From NCBI RefSeq assembly GCF_002341865.1, contig NZ_DDOV01000038.1, positions 56,311-90,406 of the forward strand: a stretch of DNA of 34,096 bases, in the 5' to 3' direction. The number at the start of each line of letters is the position of its first letter. Positions within the stretch are counted from its first letter, which is position 1. Below the pieces are notes generated by a model that saw nothing but the letters and a program-made list of their open reading frames with translations, had not been told where the DNA came from and made no database searches. Shown piece after piece: positions 15,773 to 24,347 of this stretch. This stretch comes from Clostridium sp. UBA2485 (lineage in GTDB: Bacteria > Bacillota > Clostridia > Clostridiales > Clostridiaceae). A program made the position numbers and the translations under genes.

Positions 15773-16640
15773 GAACCTCACCTCCTGTTGCTGCTTTTTT
15801 TCTAATTTTAAAACTAAAATTTTTATTATTTAATGATAATGCTATAACTACTATAATTACTGTTACAAGTTTTAAATCCGTAGGCTGAAAGCCTAGCTCT
15901 AAGGCAATAGCTATTATAGCCTTATATATTACTGAGCCTAATATAGCCATAGTAGTTCCTTTTACTATATTAACTTTTTTAAGTATCGATTCTCCAATTA
16001 TAACAGCAGCAAGTCCCATTACTACAATACCAGTTCCCATACCCACATCTGCAAATCCCTGATATTGAGCCATTATAGCCCCAGACAATGCAACTAGTCC
16101 ATTAGAAATCAAAAGTCCTACTATCTTAATCATGTCCTTATTAACTCCTAGAGAAGTTACCAATTGCTCATTATCTCCTGTAGCTTTAAGAATAAAGCCT
16201 AGCTTAGTTTTCAAAAATAAATCTAATATAATCTTTGAAGCTAATGCAAAGATAGCGATTATGATTATAGGATTAGAAATTGATGTGAAAATAGTGTCTT
16301 TCCCAAATAGAGGAATATTAGATTTTCCCATTATCCTTAAATTTATTGAATATAATGCTATCATCACAAGAATTCCTGACAAAAGGTTAGTTATCTTCAG
16401 TTTTACATGAAGTAATCCTGTTATGACTCCTCCTATACCTCCTGATATGAAAGCTAATAAGCATGCTATAAATGGATTTATACCATTCATAAGACAAACT
16501 GCTGCAATGGATGCACCTAATGGAAAGGTTCCTTCTACTGAAAGGTCAGGAAAATCTAGTATTCTATAAGTTATATAGACACCGATAGCCATTATAGAAA
16601 ATATTAATCCTTGCTCTAATATATTTATCAATAGTCCCAT
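15756..16640 (-). CDS. ABC importer permease (TrpY-like)
   Basis: 294-residue membrane protein with 8-9 helices, of the BPD_transp_2 type that includes LivH and RbsC. Landmarks are FPDLSVEGTFPLGA near residue 30, TGLLHVKLKITNLLSGIL, and the cytoplasmic loop GFILKATGDNEQLVTSLGV, which contacts the ATPase. AGGAGGTG precedes ATG 16640 and overlaps the end of the binding-protein gene, so translation is coupled. Related operons have been linked to tryptophan or tyrosine uptake in streptococci. Here the UAG-rich leader beside hutP points to an amino-acid substrate, perhaps histidine. Confidence 0.9.
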   Translation of the reverse strand: MGLLINILEQGLIFSIMAIGVYITYRILDFPDLSVEGTFPLGASIAAVCLMNGINPFIACLLAFISGGIGGVITGLLHVKLKITNLLSGILVMIALYSINLRIMGKSNIPLFGKDTIFTSISNPIIIIAIFALASKIILDLFLKTKLGFILKATGDNEQLVTSLGVNKDMIKIVGLLISNGLVALSGAIMAQYQGFADVGMGTGIVVMGLAAVIIGESILKKVNIVKGTTMAILGSVIYKAIIAIALELGFQPTDLKLVTVIIVVIALSLNNKNFSFKIRKKAATGGEVLVTDK

Positions 16641-17642
16641 CTAATTAACACCTCCTGTAACCTTCTCAGCTTTATCATCTAAATCATTAGGAATAGTGAT
16701 ATTTAGCTTTTTGGCTGCATCAGTATTAATTATTAACTGCATTTCATCTAAGGTCACTATAGGAATGTCTTTAGGATCTTTTCCATTGATTATATCAACA
16801 GCCATAAGTCCTGTTTGAAACCCAAGTTTATAGTAGTCAATACCATTAGTTGCTAATGCACCAGACTCAACATGTGCTTTTTCTGCACCTATTATTGGAA
16901 TATTATTTTTAAAACATTGAGCAGAAATTAATGGCATTGATGATGCTACTATATTATCTGTAGGAGTGTATAACACATCAACTTTCCCAAATAGAGAATT
17001 TAGTGCTTGTGGCACATCATTAACATTAGTTATTCCTGCTGTTACAATTTCTAACCCAAATTGAGGTGCTGCATTTTTAGCATTATTTACTTGAATTTCT
17101 GAATTTTTTTCACTGGTATTATATAAAATACCTACTTTTTTAGCTTCCGGTAAAATTTTCTTTAGAAGTTCAAACTGTTTATCAATTGAAACATAATCTG
17201 AGGTACCTGTAACATTTGTTTCAGGTTCTTTTATAGACTTAACGAGGCCAGCCTCTACTGGATCTGTAACTGCTGTTACCAAAATTGGTATATCTTTTGT
17301 TGTATTGTAGGCTGCTTGAGCTGCAGGTGTTGCTATAGCCATTATCATATCCATTTTTTGAGATACAAATTTTTGTGCTATAGTTTGAGTTGTAGGAATA
17401 TCTCCTTGGGCATTTTGAAAATCAAATGTTATATTTTTATCTTCTTCAAAGCCCTTTGATTTTAAACCATCAATAAATCCCTTTCTTGTAGCATCTAGTC
17501 CTGGATGCTCAATTAATTGTGAAATACCGATTTTAATTTCTTTATTATCATTGGAATGTGTTTTATTAGAATTTGCACATCCTCCTAAAATAGCCGCAGT
17601 TAATAACACTGCAAAAACGCTTTTTAATCTTTTTGCTACCAT
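16641..17642 (-). CDS. ABC transporter substrate-binding lipoprotein (TrpX-like, ABC_sub_bind)
   Basis: Extracellular binding lipoprotein of about 333 residues. The signal peptide ends in lipobox LGGC (Cys near residue 22). The body has the ABC_sub_bind pattern: IGISQLIEHPGLDATRKGF, FDFQNAQGD, PILVTAVTDPVEAGLV, VGILYNTSEKNS, YTPTDNIVAS and the C-terminal DIINGKDPKDIPI. The start is ATG 17642, 8 nt after GGAGG; the longer frame begins with a TTG inside that site. First gene of the importer operon, directly after the UAG-rich leader and terminator. Substrate unproven. Confidence 0.92.
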   Translation of the reverse strand: MVAKRLKSVFAVLLTAAILGGCANSNKTHSNDNKEIKIGISQLIEHPGLDATRKGFIDGLKSKGFEEDKNITFDFQNAQGDIPTTQTIAQKFVSQKMDMIMAIATPAAQAAYNTTKDIPILVTAVTDPVEAGLVKSIKEPETNVTGTSDYVSIDKQFELLKKILPEAKKVGILYNTSEKNSEIQVNNAKNAAPQFGLEIVTAGITNVNDVPQALNSLFGKVDVLYTPTDNIVASSMPLISAQCFKNNIPIIGAEKAHVESGALATNGIDYYKLGFQTGLMAVDIINGKDPKDIPIVTLDEMQLIINTDAAKKLNITIPNDLDDKAEKVTGGVN

Positions 17643-17675
17643 ACTACCATCCTCCAAAATATTTATAGTTATAAA

Positions 17676-17701
17676 ACAAAAAACTCCCCTATAGGAGAGT
17701 T
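17676..17701 (-). terminator. Leader terminator before the ABC importer (attenuator)
   Basis: On the minus strand AACTCTCC, TATA loop, GGGGAGTT (one G-U pair), then TTTTTTG. It lies inside the leader, 33 nt before the first structural gene, so it must be bypassed for expression. A UAG lies at the loop (17691-17689). The 5' arm can instead pair with UAGGAGA at 17740-17734. Confidence 0.8.
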
Positions 17702-17726
17702 ATATAACAAAAAAACATAGACTCAT
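17700..17726 (-). CDS. Candidate leader peptide (8 codons)
   Basis: ATG 17726 through TAA 17700 encodes MSLCFFVI, with GGAG 8 nt upstream. The stop codon overlaps the first base pairs of the terminator stem, the usual place for a translated attenuator peptide. It has two Phe and one Cys codon but no His or Trp codons. Could be chance. Confidence 0.3.
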   Translation of the reverse strand: MSLCFFVI

Positions 17727-17737
17727 TTTAATATCTC

Positions 17738-17845
17738 CTACAAAACTACCATTTTACCTAATTAAAATCTACTACACATAATGATATTTAATTTTAGTTA
17801 ACCTTCTAAATACTACTTTAAAACTACAAAACTACTATTCTACTA
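17738..17845 (-). promoter_or_regulatory. UAG-triplet cluster in leader RNA, candidate HutP binding site
   Basis: On the minus strand UAG triplets begin at 17845, 17842, 17837, 17834, 17826, 17815, 17808, 17774, 17771, 17760, 17748 and 17740. Two blocks share UAGUUUUGUAG (17834-17824 and 17748-17738). HutP of Bacillus subtilis binds UAG triplets separated by a few bases, and hutP is the gene directly upstream here. Spacing is not the regular 4 nt of the hut site except at 17815/17808. Confidence 0.6.
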
Positions 17846-17872
17846 CATAAGCCAAAAAATTGACTTGTTAAT

Positions 17873-17901
17873 ATTTTATGTCTATTTCTTTAAGTTGTCA
17901 A
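17873..17901 (-). promoter_or_regulatory. Sigma-A promoter of the UAG leader and ABC operon
   Basis: TTGACA (17901-17896), exactly 17 nt, then TAAAAT (17878-17873). It begins 12 nt after the hutP stop, so the importer operon has its own promoter. The transcript would start near 17866, giving a leader of about 220 nt. Confidence 0.75.
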
Positions 17902-17912
17902 TATTATTTTTT

Positions 17913-18329
17913 TTACATATTAGGAATTGAACGGTGTCCTATTCCTATTACAACTTCATTTAAATGAAGCAACCCTATGCTCATAAATATACATACACTT
18001 AAATGTTCTCCATATCTTGCTATTCCAATTTTTCCACCAACATTAAGCCCATTGGCCTTTGCTGCAACTTGCATAATTGCTTCTCTTGTTGCACCTACCA
18101 CTGCACCATCATGGACATGACAATCTTCTATTATTCCATTTCTTTTTGAAGCAACTAATGCTCTTTCTATTATTTTAGGAATAGAACTATTAATATTTCC
18201 ACCAACATCTACTGCTACTGTCAAAATTCCTTTTTGCCTTAGCTCAGCTTCTAATGCTTTTTCTTCTTCTCTAGAAGATATAGCAAGTTTCAAAGCAATT
18301 TTTGCTACATCTATACTATCTATAGCCAT
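17913..18329 (-). CDS. hutP: HutP family RNA-binding antiterminator
   Basis: 138 residues covering the full HutP domain. The C-terminal half, VGGKIGIARYGEHLSVCIF then IGLLHLNEVVIGIGHRSI, is the clostridial form of the HutP core, and its last part aligns with GLEHETFGVGINHI of Bacillus. The mid-region CHVHDGAVVGATREA lies where Bacillus HutP has metal- and histidine-binding residues, though exact ligands differ. HutP hexamers bind L-histidine and Mg2+, then UAG-rich RNA, and open a terminator in the hut mRNA. No hutH/U/I/G genes are in the window. Instead a UAG-rich leader, terminator and ABC importer follow directly. ATG 18329 has GAGGTG upstream. Confidence 0.88.
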   Translation of the reverse strand: MAIDSIDVAKIALKLAISSREEEKALEAELRQKGILTVAVDVGGNINSSIPKIIERALVASKRNGIIEDCHVHDGAVVGATREAIMQVAAKANGLNVGGKIGIARYGEHLSVCIFMSIGLLHLNEVVIGIGHRSIPNM

Positions 18330-18446
18330 AATATTTCACCTCAAATTTATTATTATACAAAACATTATAAACTAATTCATCAGGTAGTTAAATAAAATTC
18401 TTATTACGAATTAATACTTTACCTTTATTACAATTCAAATAAAAAC

Positions 18447-18498
18447 AAAAGTAACTTTATGCAAAGCTAATTAATGACCTTCATATAAAGTTACTTTT
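18447..18498 (-). terminator. Terminator of the small gene at 18507
   Basis: Perfect 14-bp arms AAAAGTAACTTTAT (18447-18460) and ATAAAGTTACTTTT (18485-18498) with a 24-nt loop. On the minus strand it continues as TGTTTTTATTT. Confidence 0.75.
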
Positions 18499-18506
18499 AT
18501 AAAGAA

Positions 18507-18812
18507 TTATATTTTTATTTTTTTTACTATACCTTCATATAGATAATCTAAATACTCTGTGTCTACATCTTCATCTTTTAATGTATTTATCCTATTTTTA
18601 GCTTTGTCTAACACTTCTTTTGCTTCAGCAAAATCCTTTTGTTTTATACATCTACTTGCATATTCTAATAAATAATCAACTTTTAAAACCAACTCTGCTA
18701 AATCTTCTCTTTTATCATTAACTAATTTAACTAATAAATAATATATCTTTGGAGAAGAATTTGCCTTAGAATTACTTAAAAGTTCATTATTCTTACTATT
18801 TTTTTTAGACAT
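18507..18812 (-). CDS. Small charged helical protein, unknown
   Basis: 101 residues, Lys-, Asn- and Ser-rich at the N-terminus, then a helical hairpin-like part: LVKLVNDKREDLAELVLKVD, ASRCIKQKDFAEAKEVLDKA and a final VKKIKI. The pattern is like a single TPR-type unit or short coiled coil, soluble and cytoplasmic. ATG 18812 is preferred over 18830 because AGAGGTG lies 8 nt upstream. Own terminator downstream. I do not recognise the family. Confidence 0.65.
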   Translation of the reverse strand: MSKKNSKNNELLSNSKANSSPKIYYLLVKLVNDKREDLAELVLKVDYLLEYASRCIKQKDFAEAKEVLDKAKNRINTLKDEDVDTEYLDYLYEGIVKKIKI

Positions 18813-19036
18813 TTTCTTACACCTCTTCATATTTTCTTAGTTATATATTTCCCATTTATAAATAATTAATTGATGTTATAAAAAATATTATAATTAATAA
18901 AAATTCTAATATTTTATTTAAAGAGTTTTATAGAAAAGCTAATATATATTCTAGCAGATGTAATAATTGGAACCTTTTATCTATTTCTTAGTTTTAAAAT
19001 ACTTATATACATTCATAAAAATATTTATTTTTTAAA

Positions 19037-20449
19037 TTAGTGTTTTACAAACTTTATTTCTGGATAGCGGTTTGCTATCTTCTCTAGCATAGTAGATCCA
19101 TCACCTTTAACATATTTATCAAAAAATGAAAGGCTTACATCATTAACCACATGATGAATATATTTTAAATCTTCACCTTTCGTTTTAAATACTGATGTAA
19201 ATTGATTAAGATCAGTGTAGCTCATGTGATCTGTATTAGGAATAGTAAGAGAGTATACGCCTCCAGTCATAGCAACTTGTCTTCGTCTGGCTAATTCACC
19301 CCATATGTTGTTATATATATCACTGTTTAAACTAGGCTGCTCTTTTGCAGCATTCATATAATCTTCACTTTCCTGCGCATCCATTATCATGAATGGTTTG
19401 CCAATGCCTTTTTTGGGTACTGACTTTCCAAACAGACCACCATCCATATTAATGCCAGCCTTAACTCTATTATCTTCAAGTAACATATGCATGGTATTCG
19501 CCCCTCCATAGGAATGACCAAGCATACCTATACGGCTCATGTCAATAAGCCCACCAAAACCATTATCTGAATTATCTTTGTTTAATTCTTCTAATTTATC
19601 TAAGCCAAATTTTGCATCTTCAGTCCATAATTGCATATGCTCATCTAATAAGTATACCCCATCTTCTAATTGAGTTTTAACAGGAGCAACACGTCCATCA
19701 GGAAACACAGTAGCCGCTGCATCATAGGTATGATCAATAGCAGCAACAATATAGCCATGACTTGCTAACTCCTCCACCTGAAAAGTGTTTTGGTTACAAT
19801 ATAGATTCATACCATGAGAAAATATTAATAATGGCCATGCTTTCTCTTCTTTTGATATCAATGCACCCTGATGAGAATTGGTCTTAAGTTGTCCTAAATG
19901 ATCCAAAGCAAATACAGGATAAGATAAACCAATAGCTAATTCCCTAGGATTTTTAATATACGGTGCTAAAGGCTCATTGCTTCCAGCCTTTGCAGGATAC
20001 CAAATCTGTACCATCAACTCTCGATGATCATTTGGATCTTCTGTATAGTTTTCAGGTCGTTTATAATCAATAAAATGAAATGTCTTTGTTCCTAACTCAT
20101 ACGGTCCTGTAGGTTTAGCAAATGAAAACATTGGCATAATAAGTGGTAGCCCAACTGCAACTATAAAGTATATTCCTATAAGGAATCCCTTAAATATGCG
20201 AGCACCCTTTGAAGCTGACACTGTATATTTACGGGGAAATATAAAAATTTGTAGTAACAATATGACTAGCACTAAGTATGCAGGAATCATTTGCTATCTA
20301 TATCCTTCTATCATTAATTGTAGAGTTGTAACCACAGCAGAAATTCCTAGCAAAATTACATTATTACGAGTAGCACCTCTTTCGAACATCAAAACCCGAC
20401 CTAAGATTAAAAAATTTAATAAAATAATAATTAATTCCATAACCCTCAT
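19037..20449 (-). pseudogene. PAF-acetylhydrolase-like esterase with in-frame TAG at codon 52
   Basis: Alpha/beta hydrolase of the platelet-activating-factor acetylhydrolase group. The conserved part has LIFSHGMNLYCNQ (oxyanion region), nucleophile Ser in MLGHSYGGANT, Asp in INMDGGLFG and a likely His in IPNTDHMSYTD. The N-terminus is membrane-spanning. The natural start is ATG 20449, 7 nt after GGAGAG, giving MRVMELIIILLNFLILG; the frame then meets TAG at 20296-20294 within EGYR-stop-QMIPAYL and stays open to 19037. A Trp codon (TGG) is expected there. Re-initiation at ATG 20290 would give 417 residues with a complete catalytic domain but fewer membrane helices, so activity may survive. Confidence 0.8.
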
Positions 20450-20573
20450 AACATTTCTCTCCATTCTTTTATTACATTTTCAAAGTTTTCAAACTTTGAA
20501 TTAAACCCTTATTTTTACCATCTAAAAATTCTTTAAATTTACTATGTGTGTACTTACTAATATAAGCTAAATT

Positions 20574-20624
20574 AAAATAGCACAAGAATGCACTCTTAAT
20601 GCAATTTCTAGTGCTATTTTAATT
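20574..20624 (-). terminator. Terminator of the P-type ATPase gene
   Basis: Outer arms AAAATAGCAC (20574-20583) and GTGCTATTTT (20611-20620), with inner complementary TGCA segments. It lies within 10 bp of the ATPase stop, and the minus strand ends in TATTTTAATT. Confidence 0.7.
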
Positions 20625-20627
20625 GTT

Positions 20628-23003
20628 CTATTTAAATATTTTTTTAGTAATATTAGTGATTATATAGGTGAATGGTAATGATAGTATTATTAATAAAATA
20701 GATATAAAAATATATATTTTATCTGAATTATAAAACATAAATAAATCTCTTGCTTGAGGTATTACAAATGCTGCTGAGAACAGTATAGCCATTACCATTA
20801 CAAGTAAAGCCTTAAAAGCATTTAATGGTTTTGCCACTTTTAATAGAACAATTAAACTAATTCCACCTAATACCAGTATGGACAATGTTCTGCATTGTTC
20901 TATCGTTAGATTATTAAAATAGCCTAACAAAAATATTGTAAGCGTACTTAAGCCTATTACTATACCATTAGGTATTGATACTTGAAGAACCCTTTTTAGA
21001 AACCCTCTACTAACACGTTCCTTATTAGGTGCTAGAGCAAGGAAAAAAGATGGAATACCTATGGCAATAGATCCTATTAAACTTAACTGGATTGGCATAA
21101 ATGGAAAAGGTAGTAATATCAATCCAAATACAAGAGAAAGTATCATAGAGTATACTGTCTTCGATAAAAATAATTCTGATACTCTCTCTAAGTTATTTAT
21201 AAGCTTTCTGCCTTCTACTACAACTTTAGGAAGAGCACTAAAATCTGAATTTAATAAGACAAGTTGCGCTACTGCCTTTGTAGCATCAGAACCATTAGCC
21301 ATTGCAATACCACAATCTGCTTCCTTTAACGCTAAAACATCATTTACTCCATCACCAGTCATAGCAACAATATGCCCCTTTGATTGAAGAGATTTTACTA
21401 TTGTTTTCTTTTGATGAGGAGTTACTCTACCAAAAATAGTATTATTCTCAATAATTTCTGCTAATTGTTCACTATCTTCTGGTAAAGTTCTAGCATCTAC
21501 ATATTTATCAGCACTTTTAATACCTGCTCTCTTTGCAACAGCAGATACTGTTACAGGGTTATCTCCTGATATTATTTTTAGTTCAACACCTTCTTTTTCA
21601 AAATATTGAAAACTCTTAGTTGCCTCTTCTCTTATAATATCTTCAATAAGAATTAAAGCTGTTTTCTCTACATTATTTAATGCCTGATTTTTAAATTCAT
21701 CCTCTGAGGCCTTTGCTAAAAGAAGTACTCTTCTTCCTTTTATAGCTTCACCTTCAACTATTGATTTTATTTCTTCATATTCATCCTTCAAAATCATTTC
21801 TGGAGCCCCAAGAACCCATGCTCCTTTTTCTTCAAATTCAACCCCACTCCATTTTTTTTCAGAAGAAAATGGTATTTTATTTTTTATTTTTAATTCTGGT
21901 TTATCCTTATATTTTTCTAATATAGCCTGTTGTGTTGGATTTATACTAGGTGATCCATGAACTATTCCTGCAAGAATTTCTTCAATATCATTAATATCAT
22001 TATTTTCTAAAGCTACTACATCTACTACCTTTAACTTCCCTTCTGTTATAGTTCCTGTTTTATCGAGACATAACACATCCACCCTAGCTAAAACCTCTGT
22101 AGCTGGAAGCTCTTGTACAAGAGTATCCCATTTAGAAAGCCTTACAACTGCTACTATAAAAGTCGCACTTGTTAAAAGTACAAATCCTTCAGGCACCATA
22201 CCTATAATACCTGAAGCCGCTCCTATAATTGCATCTTGCCAACTTCTATCAGCAAACAGAAGTTGTGTAGCAACAAGTAATATTCCTATAGGAATTACAA
22301 GCCAAATTATCACTTTAAATATTTTATTTACTGCTATTTGAAGTTCCGAATTAATAAGCTTATATCTTTTTGCCTCTTCCGCAAGTTTAGCTGAATATGT
22401 ATCAGCGCCAACACTTGTTACCTTAGCATAACCATTTCCTGCTACTACAAAACTTCCTGATAAAATTTTTGAAGAAGACTTCTTTAATACAGGATCTGAT
22501 TCTCCAGTAAGTAAAGATTCATCTACTTCAATTTCGCTTCCATGTAATATTTCTGCATCAGCTACTATTTTTGCTCCTGGATTTAAAACCATAACATCAT
22601 CAATAACTAAATCTTCCATGGAGATTTCTTTTTCTACCCCATTTCTCATAACCTTAACATTAGTCATGTTTAAAAGAGAAAGTTTTTCTATTATAGCCTT
22701 AGCACGAACTTCTTGAACAACGCCAATCATCGTATTAGTTATTATAACGCCTGCAAAAAGAGCATTTTTAGGTGATCCTGCTATAATAACAATTATGGCT
22801 AAAACTGCATTTAAAGCATTAAAACTAGTAAATAAATTTGCTCTAATTATCTGCCCAATTGTACGGGATGGTGTTTTAGGAATAATATTTACTTTACCTT
22901 TTTTAACTCTATCCTTTACCTCTTTATCTGTAAGTCCATAATTTACATCGTTACTTTTTGAAATTTTATAAGATTTGTTCTCATATATAAACTCTGATCT
23001 CAT
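20628..23003 (-). CDS. Cation-translocating P-type ATPase, CtpE-like
   Basis: About 791 residues of P2-type ATPase without heavy-metal domains. In order: the actuator loop TGES near residue 166; helix 4 with MVPEGF; phosphorylation motif CLDKTGT near residue 314; KWSGV in the nucleotide domain; hinge TGDGVNDVLALKEADCGIAMA; then six C-terminal helices, including LERVSELFLSKTVYSM and FMPIQLSLIGSIAIGIPSFF. The C-terminal motifs match the CtpE group, whose mycobacterial member has been linked to calcium uptake; the ion here is not proven. ATG 23003 is chosen because GAGGTGG lies just upstream, not the in-frame ATG at 23027. Own terminator; single gene. Confidence 0.9.
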   Translation of the reverse strand: MRSEFIYENKSYKISKSNDVNYGLTDKEVKDRVKKGKVNIIPKTPSRTIGQIIRANLFTSFNALNAVLAIIVIIAGSPKNALFAGVIITNTMIGVVQEVRAKAIIEKLSLLNMTNVKVMRNGVEKEISMEDLVIDDVMVLNPGAKIVADAEILHGSEIEVDESLLTGESDPVLKKSSSKILSGSFVVAGNGYAKVTSVGADTYSAKLAEEAKRYKLINSELQIAVNKIFKVIIWLVIPIGILLVATQLLFADRSWQDAIIGAASGIIGMVPEGFVLLTSATFIVAVVRLSKWDTLVQELPATEVLARVDVLCLDKTGTITEGKLKVVDVVALENNDINDIEEILAGIVHGSPSINPTQQAILEKYKDKPELKIKNKIPFSSEKKWSGVEFEEKGAWVLGAPEMILKDEYEEIKSIVEGEAIKGRRVLLLAKASEDEFKNQALNNVEKTALILIEDIIREEATKSFQYFEKEGVELKIISGDNPVTVSAVAKRAGIKSADKYVDARTLPEDSEQLAEIIENNTIFGRVTPHQKKTIVKSLQSKGHIVAMTGDGVNDVLALKEADCGIAMANGSDATKAVAQLVLLNSDFSALPKVVVEGRKLINNLERVSELFLSKTVYSMILSLVFGLILLPFPFMPIQLSLIGSIAIGIPSFFLALAPNKERVSRGFLKRVLQVSIPNGIVIGLSTLTIFLLGYFNNLTIEQCRTLSILVLGGISLIVLLKVAKPLNAFKALLVMVMAILFSAAFVIPQARDLFMFYNSDKIYIFISILLIILSLPFTYIITNITKKIFK

Positions 23004-23027
23004 ATAGCCACCTCTTTTTAGTTCCAT

Positions 23028-23578
23028 TTGAATTACTTATACCAACTACGGTATCTTCAAAGAGTAATTATTTCGTATAAGCTTATTTAATGGGGTTTCT
23101 CAATGGGAATTCAACTTATACAATATTTTAATTTCTATAACAAAAATTCTTTTCTAAATAACTATTTAACATATCTATATTAAAAATATACATAAGATAA
23201 AATTTCAAAGTATTAAATAAATAATACTCGTTATTTCTCTTATATAATTTAATGCTTAGTTATAATCTTGCTTCTTTATATATTCTAATTATCTTTTATT
23301 AGAATACACTTAGAAAATACCAATTAATTTATTAGATTTCCATTTGAAATATTATACTTTTAATTAATAATAAAGTTTATCCTTATTTCTTAACAATAAT
23401 TCGTTTTTACATATATCTTTTATTACATAGATGTAATCTTATTGTAAGGAAAATAAATAGCACATATGTGCCTATTGCCTTAAAATCAAACCATAAACAA
23501 AGTTTGTCATGTTAAGTATATCTTTTGGTAAACTTTGTGCTTAAATAATATTCTAATTTATAGTAAGGAGAAATGAAA
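23028..23578. other. Intergenic region with dispersed repeat and leader hairpin
   Basis: No gene seen. It contains one copy of a dispersed repeat (23094-23157) and a 9-bp inverted repeat ACAAAGTTT/AAACTTTGT (23497-23505, 23530-23538) shortly before the ribosome site of the next gene. A minus-strand open frame overlapping the lipoprotein gene is a shadow. Confidence 0.45.
23094..23157 (+). repeat. Dispersed intergenic repeat, copy A
   Basis: About 64 bp containing CAACTTATACAATATTTTAA and TCTATAACAAAAATTC. It matches 34010-34073 at roughly 75% by eye. No coding potential and no flanking transposase. Confidence 0.45.
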
Positions 23579-24166
23579 ATGAAAAGAATTATTAAATTAT
23601 TATTTATATCATTACTTTCAATATCTTTATTAACAGGCTGTTCACTAACTGATAAAATTTTAAGTAAGGCAAATGGTGTAGCATTATACGGAAGCCAACA
23701 GCAAGTTGAAAATACCATTGAAAAGTATAAAAAAGAATTAAAATCAGAAACATCCCATGAAATTAAAGTAACAGAGATAGACAATAAAAAATTAATGATA
23801 ATAAATAAAACTACTGCTGAGGCATTTATTAACCGAGGTATATTTAAGAAAGTTGATACAGATGATAATACAGAAATATTAAAATCTTTACCAACAGTTA
23901 CAAGTGATACTGGTGTATTATTTGCAAAAAATAATGTTGAAAATTTAATGATTAATGATAAAAAATTAAATGTTAAATATGAAGGAAATGCTATTATTGG
24001 CGATGGCCGCGTATATGTTGATATGTTTGCAATTGTTGACGATTCAATTTGGAAAACAATTGATGGTGAAGAAAAGACTATAGGATTATTAGAGTTCAAT
24101 AAAGATCCTAAACATGAACTGATTAACTTCGATGTGGAACTCGCACAATTAATAAAATTTGAATAA
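23579..24166 (+). CDS. Hypothetical lipoprotein
   Basis: 195-residue predicted lipoprotein: basic start KRIIKLL, hydrophobic core, lipobox LTGC (Cys about residue 21). The mature part is hydrophilic with mixed alpha/beta character (ENTIEKYKKELKSETSHEIK, GDGRVYVDMFAIVDDSIWK). No enzyme motif seen. ATG 23579 is 8 nt after AAGGAG; the ATG at 23573 is only 2 nt away and unlikely. Monocistronic with its own terminator. Family not recognised. Confidence 0.75.
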   Translation: MKRIIKLLFISLLSISLLTGCSLTDKILSKANGVALYGSQQQVENTIEKYKKELKSETSHEIKVTEIDNKKLMIINKTTAEAFINRGIFKKVDTDDNTEILKSLPTVTSDTGVLFAKNNVENLMINDKKLNVKYEGNAIIGDGRVYVDMFAIVDDSIWKTIDGEEKTIGLLEFNKDPKHELINFDVELAQLIKFE

Positions 24167-24172
24167 AGCTTA

Positions 24173-24224
24173 AAAACATAAAAACATTATAATTTGATTA
24201 TAGATGTTTTTATGTTTTTTTATT
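24173..24224 (+). terminator. Terminator of the lipoprotein gene
   Basis: AAAACATAAAAACAT (24173-24187) pairs perfectly with ATGTTTTTATGTTTT (24204-24218), followed by TTTATT. Confidence 0.85.
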
Positions 24225-24347
24225 ATAATGATGATAAAATATGTAAAATATAGCTTTATTTTTCATATTCATTGTAAATCTTATTTTAAATCTATAATTT
24301 AAAATACAGATTCAAATTTTTAAAAAATATGGAGGGGGTTATGGTAA

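Noticed and set aside
17738..17845. UAG repeats as a TRAP (MtrB) binding site for a tryptophan operon
   Set aside because: TRAP needs about eleven G/UAG triplets separated by 2-3 nt. Here spacings are 0, 2, 5, 8 and more, and the adjacent regulator gene is hutP.
17643..17866. T-box leader for the ABC importer
   Set aside because: No TGGNACCGCG core or specifier-loop pattern could be found.
23512..24099. Minus-strand open frame of 195 codons
   Set aside because: It lies antisense to the lipoprotein gene, which has a proper ribosome site, signal peptide and terminator.
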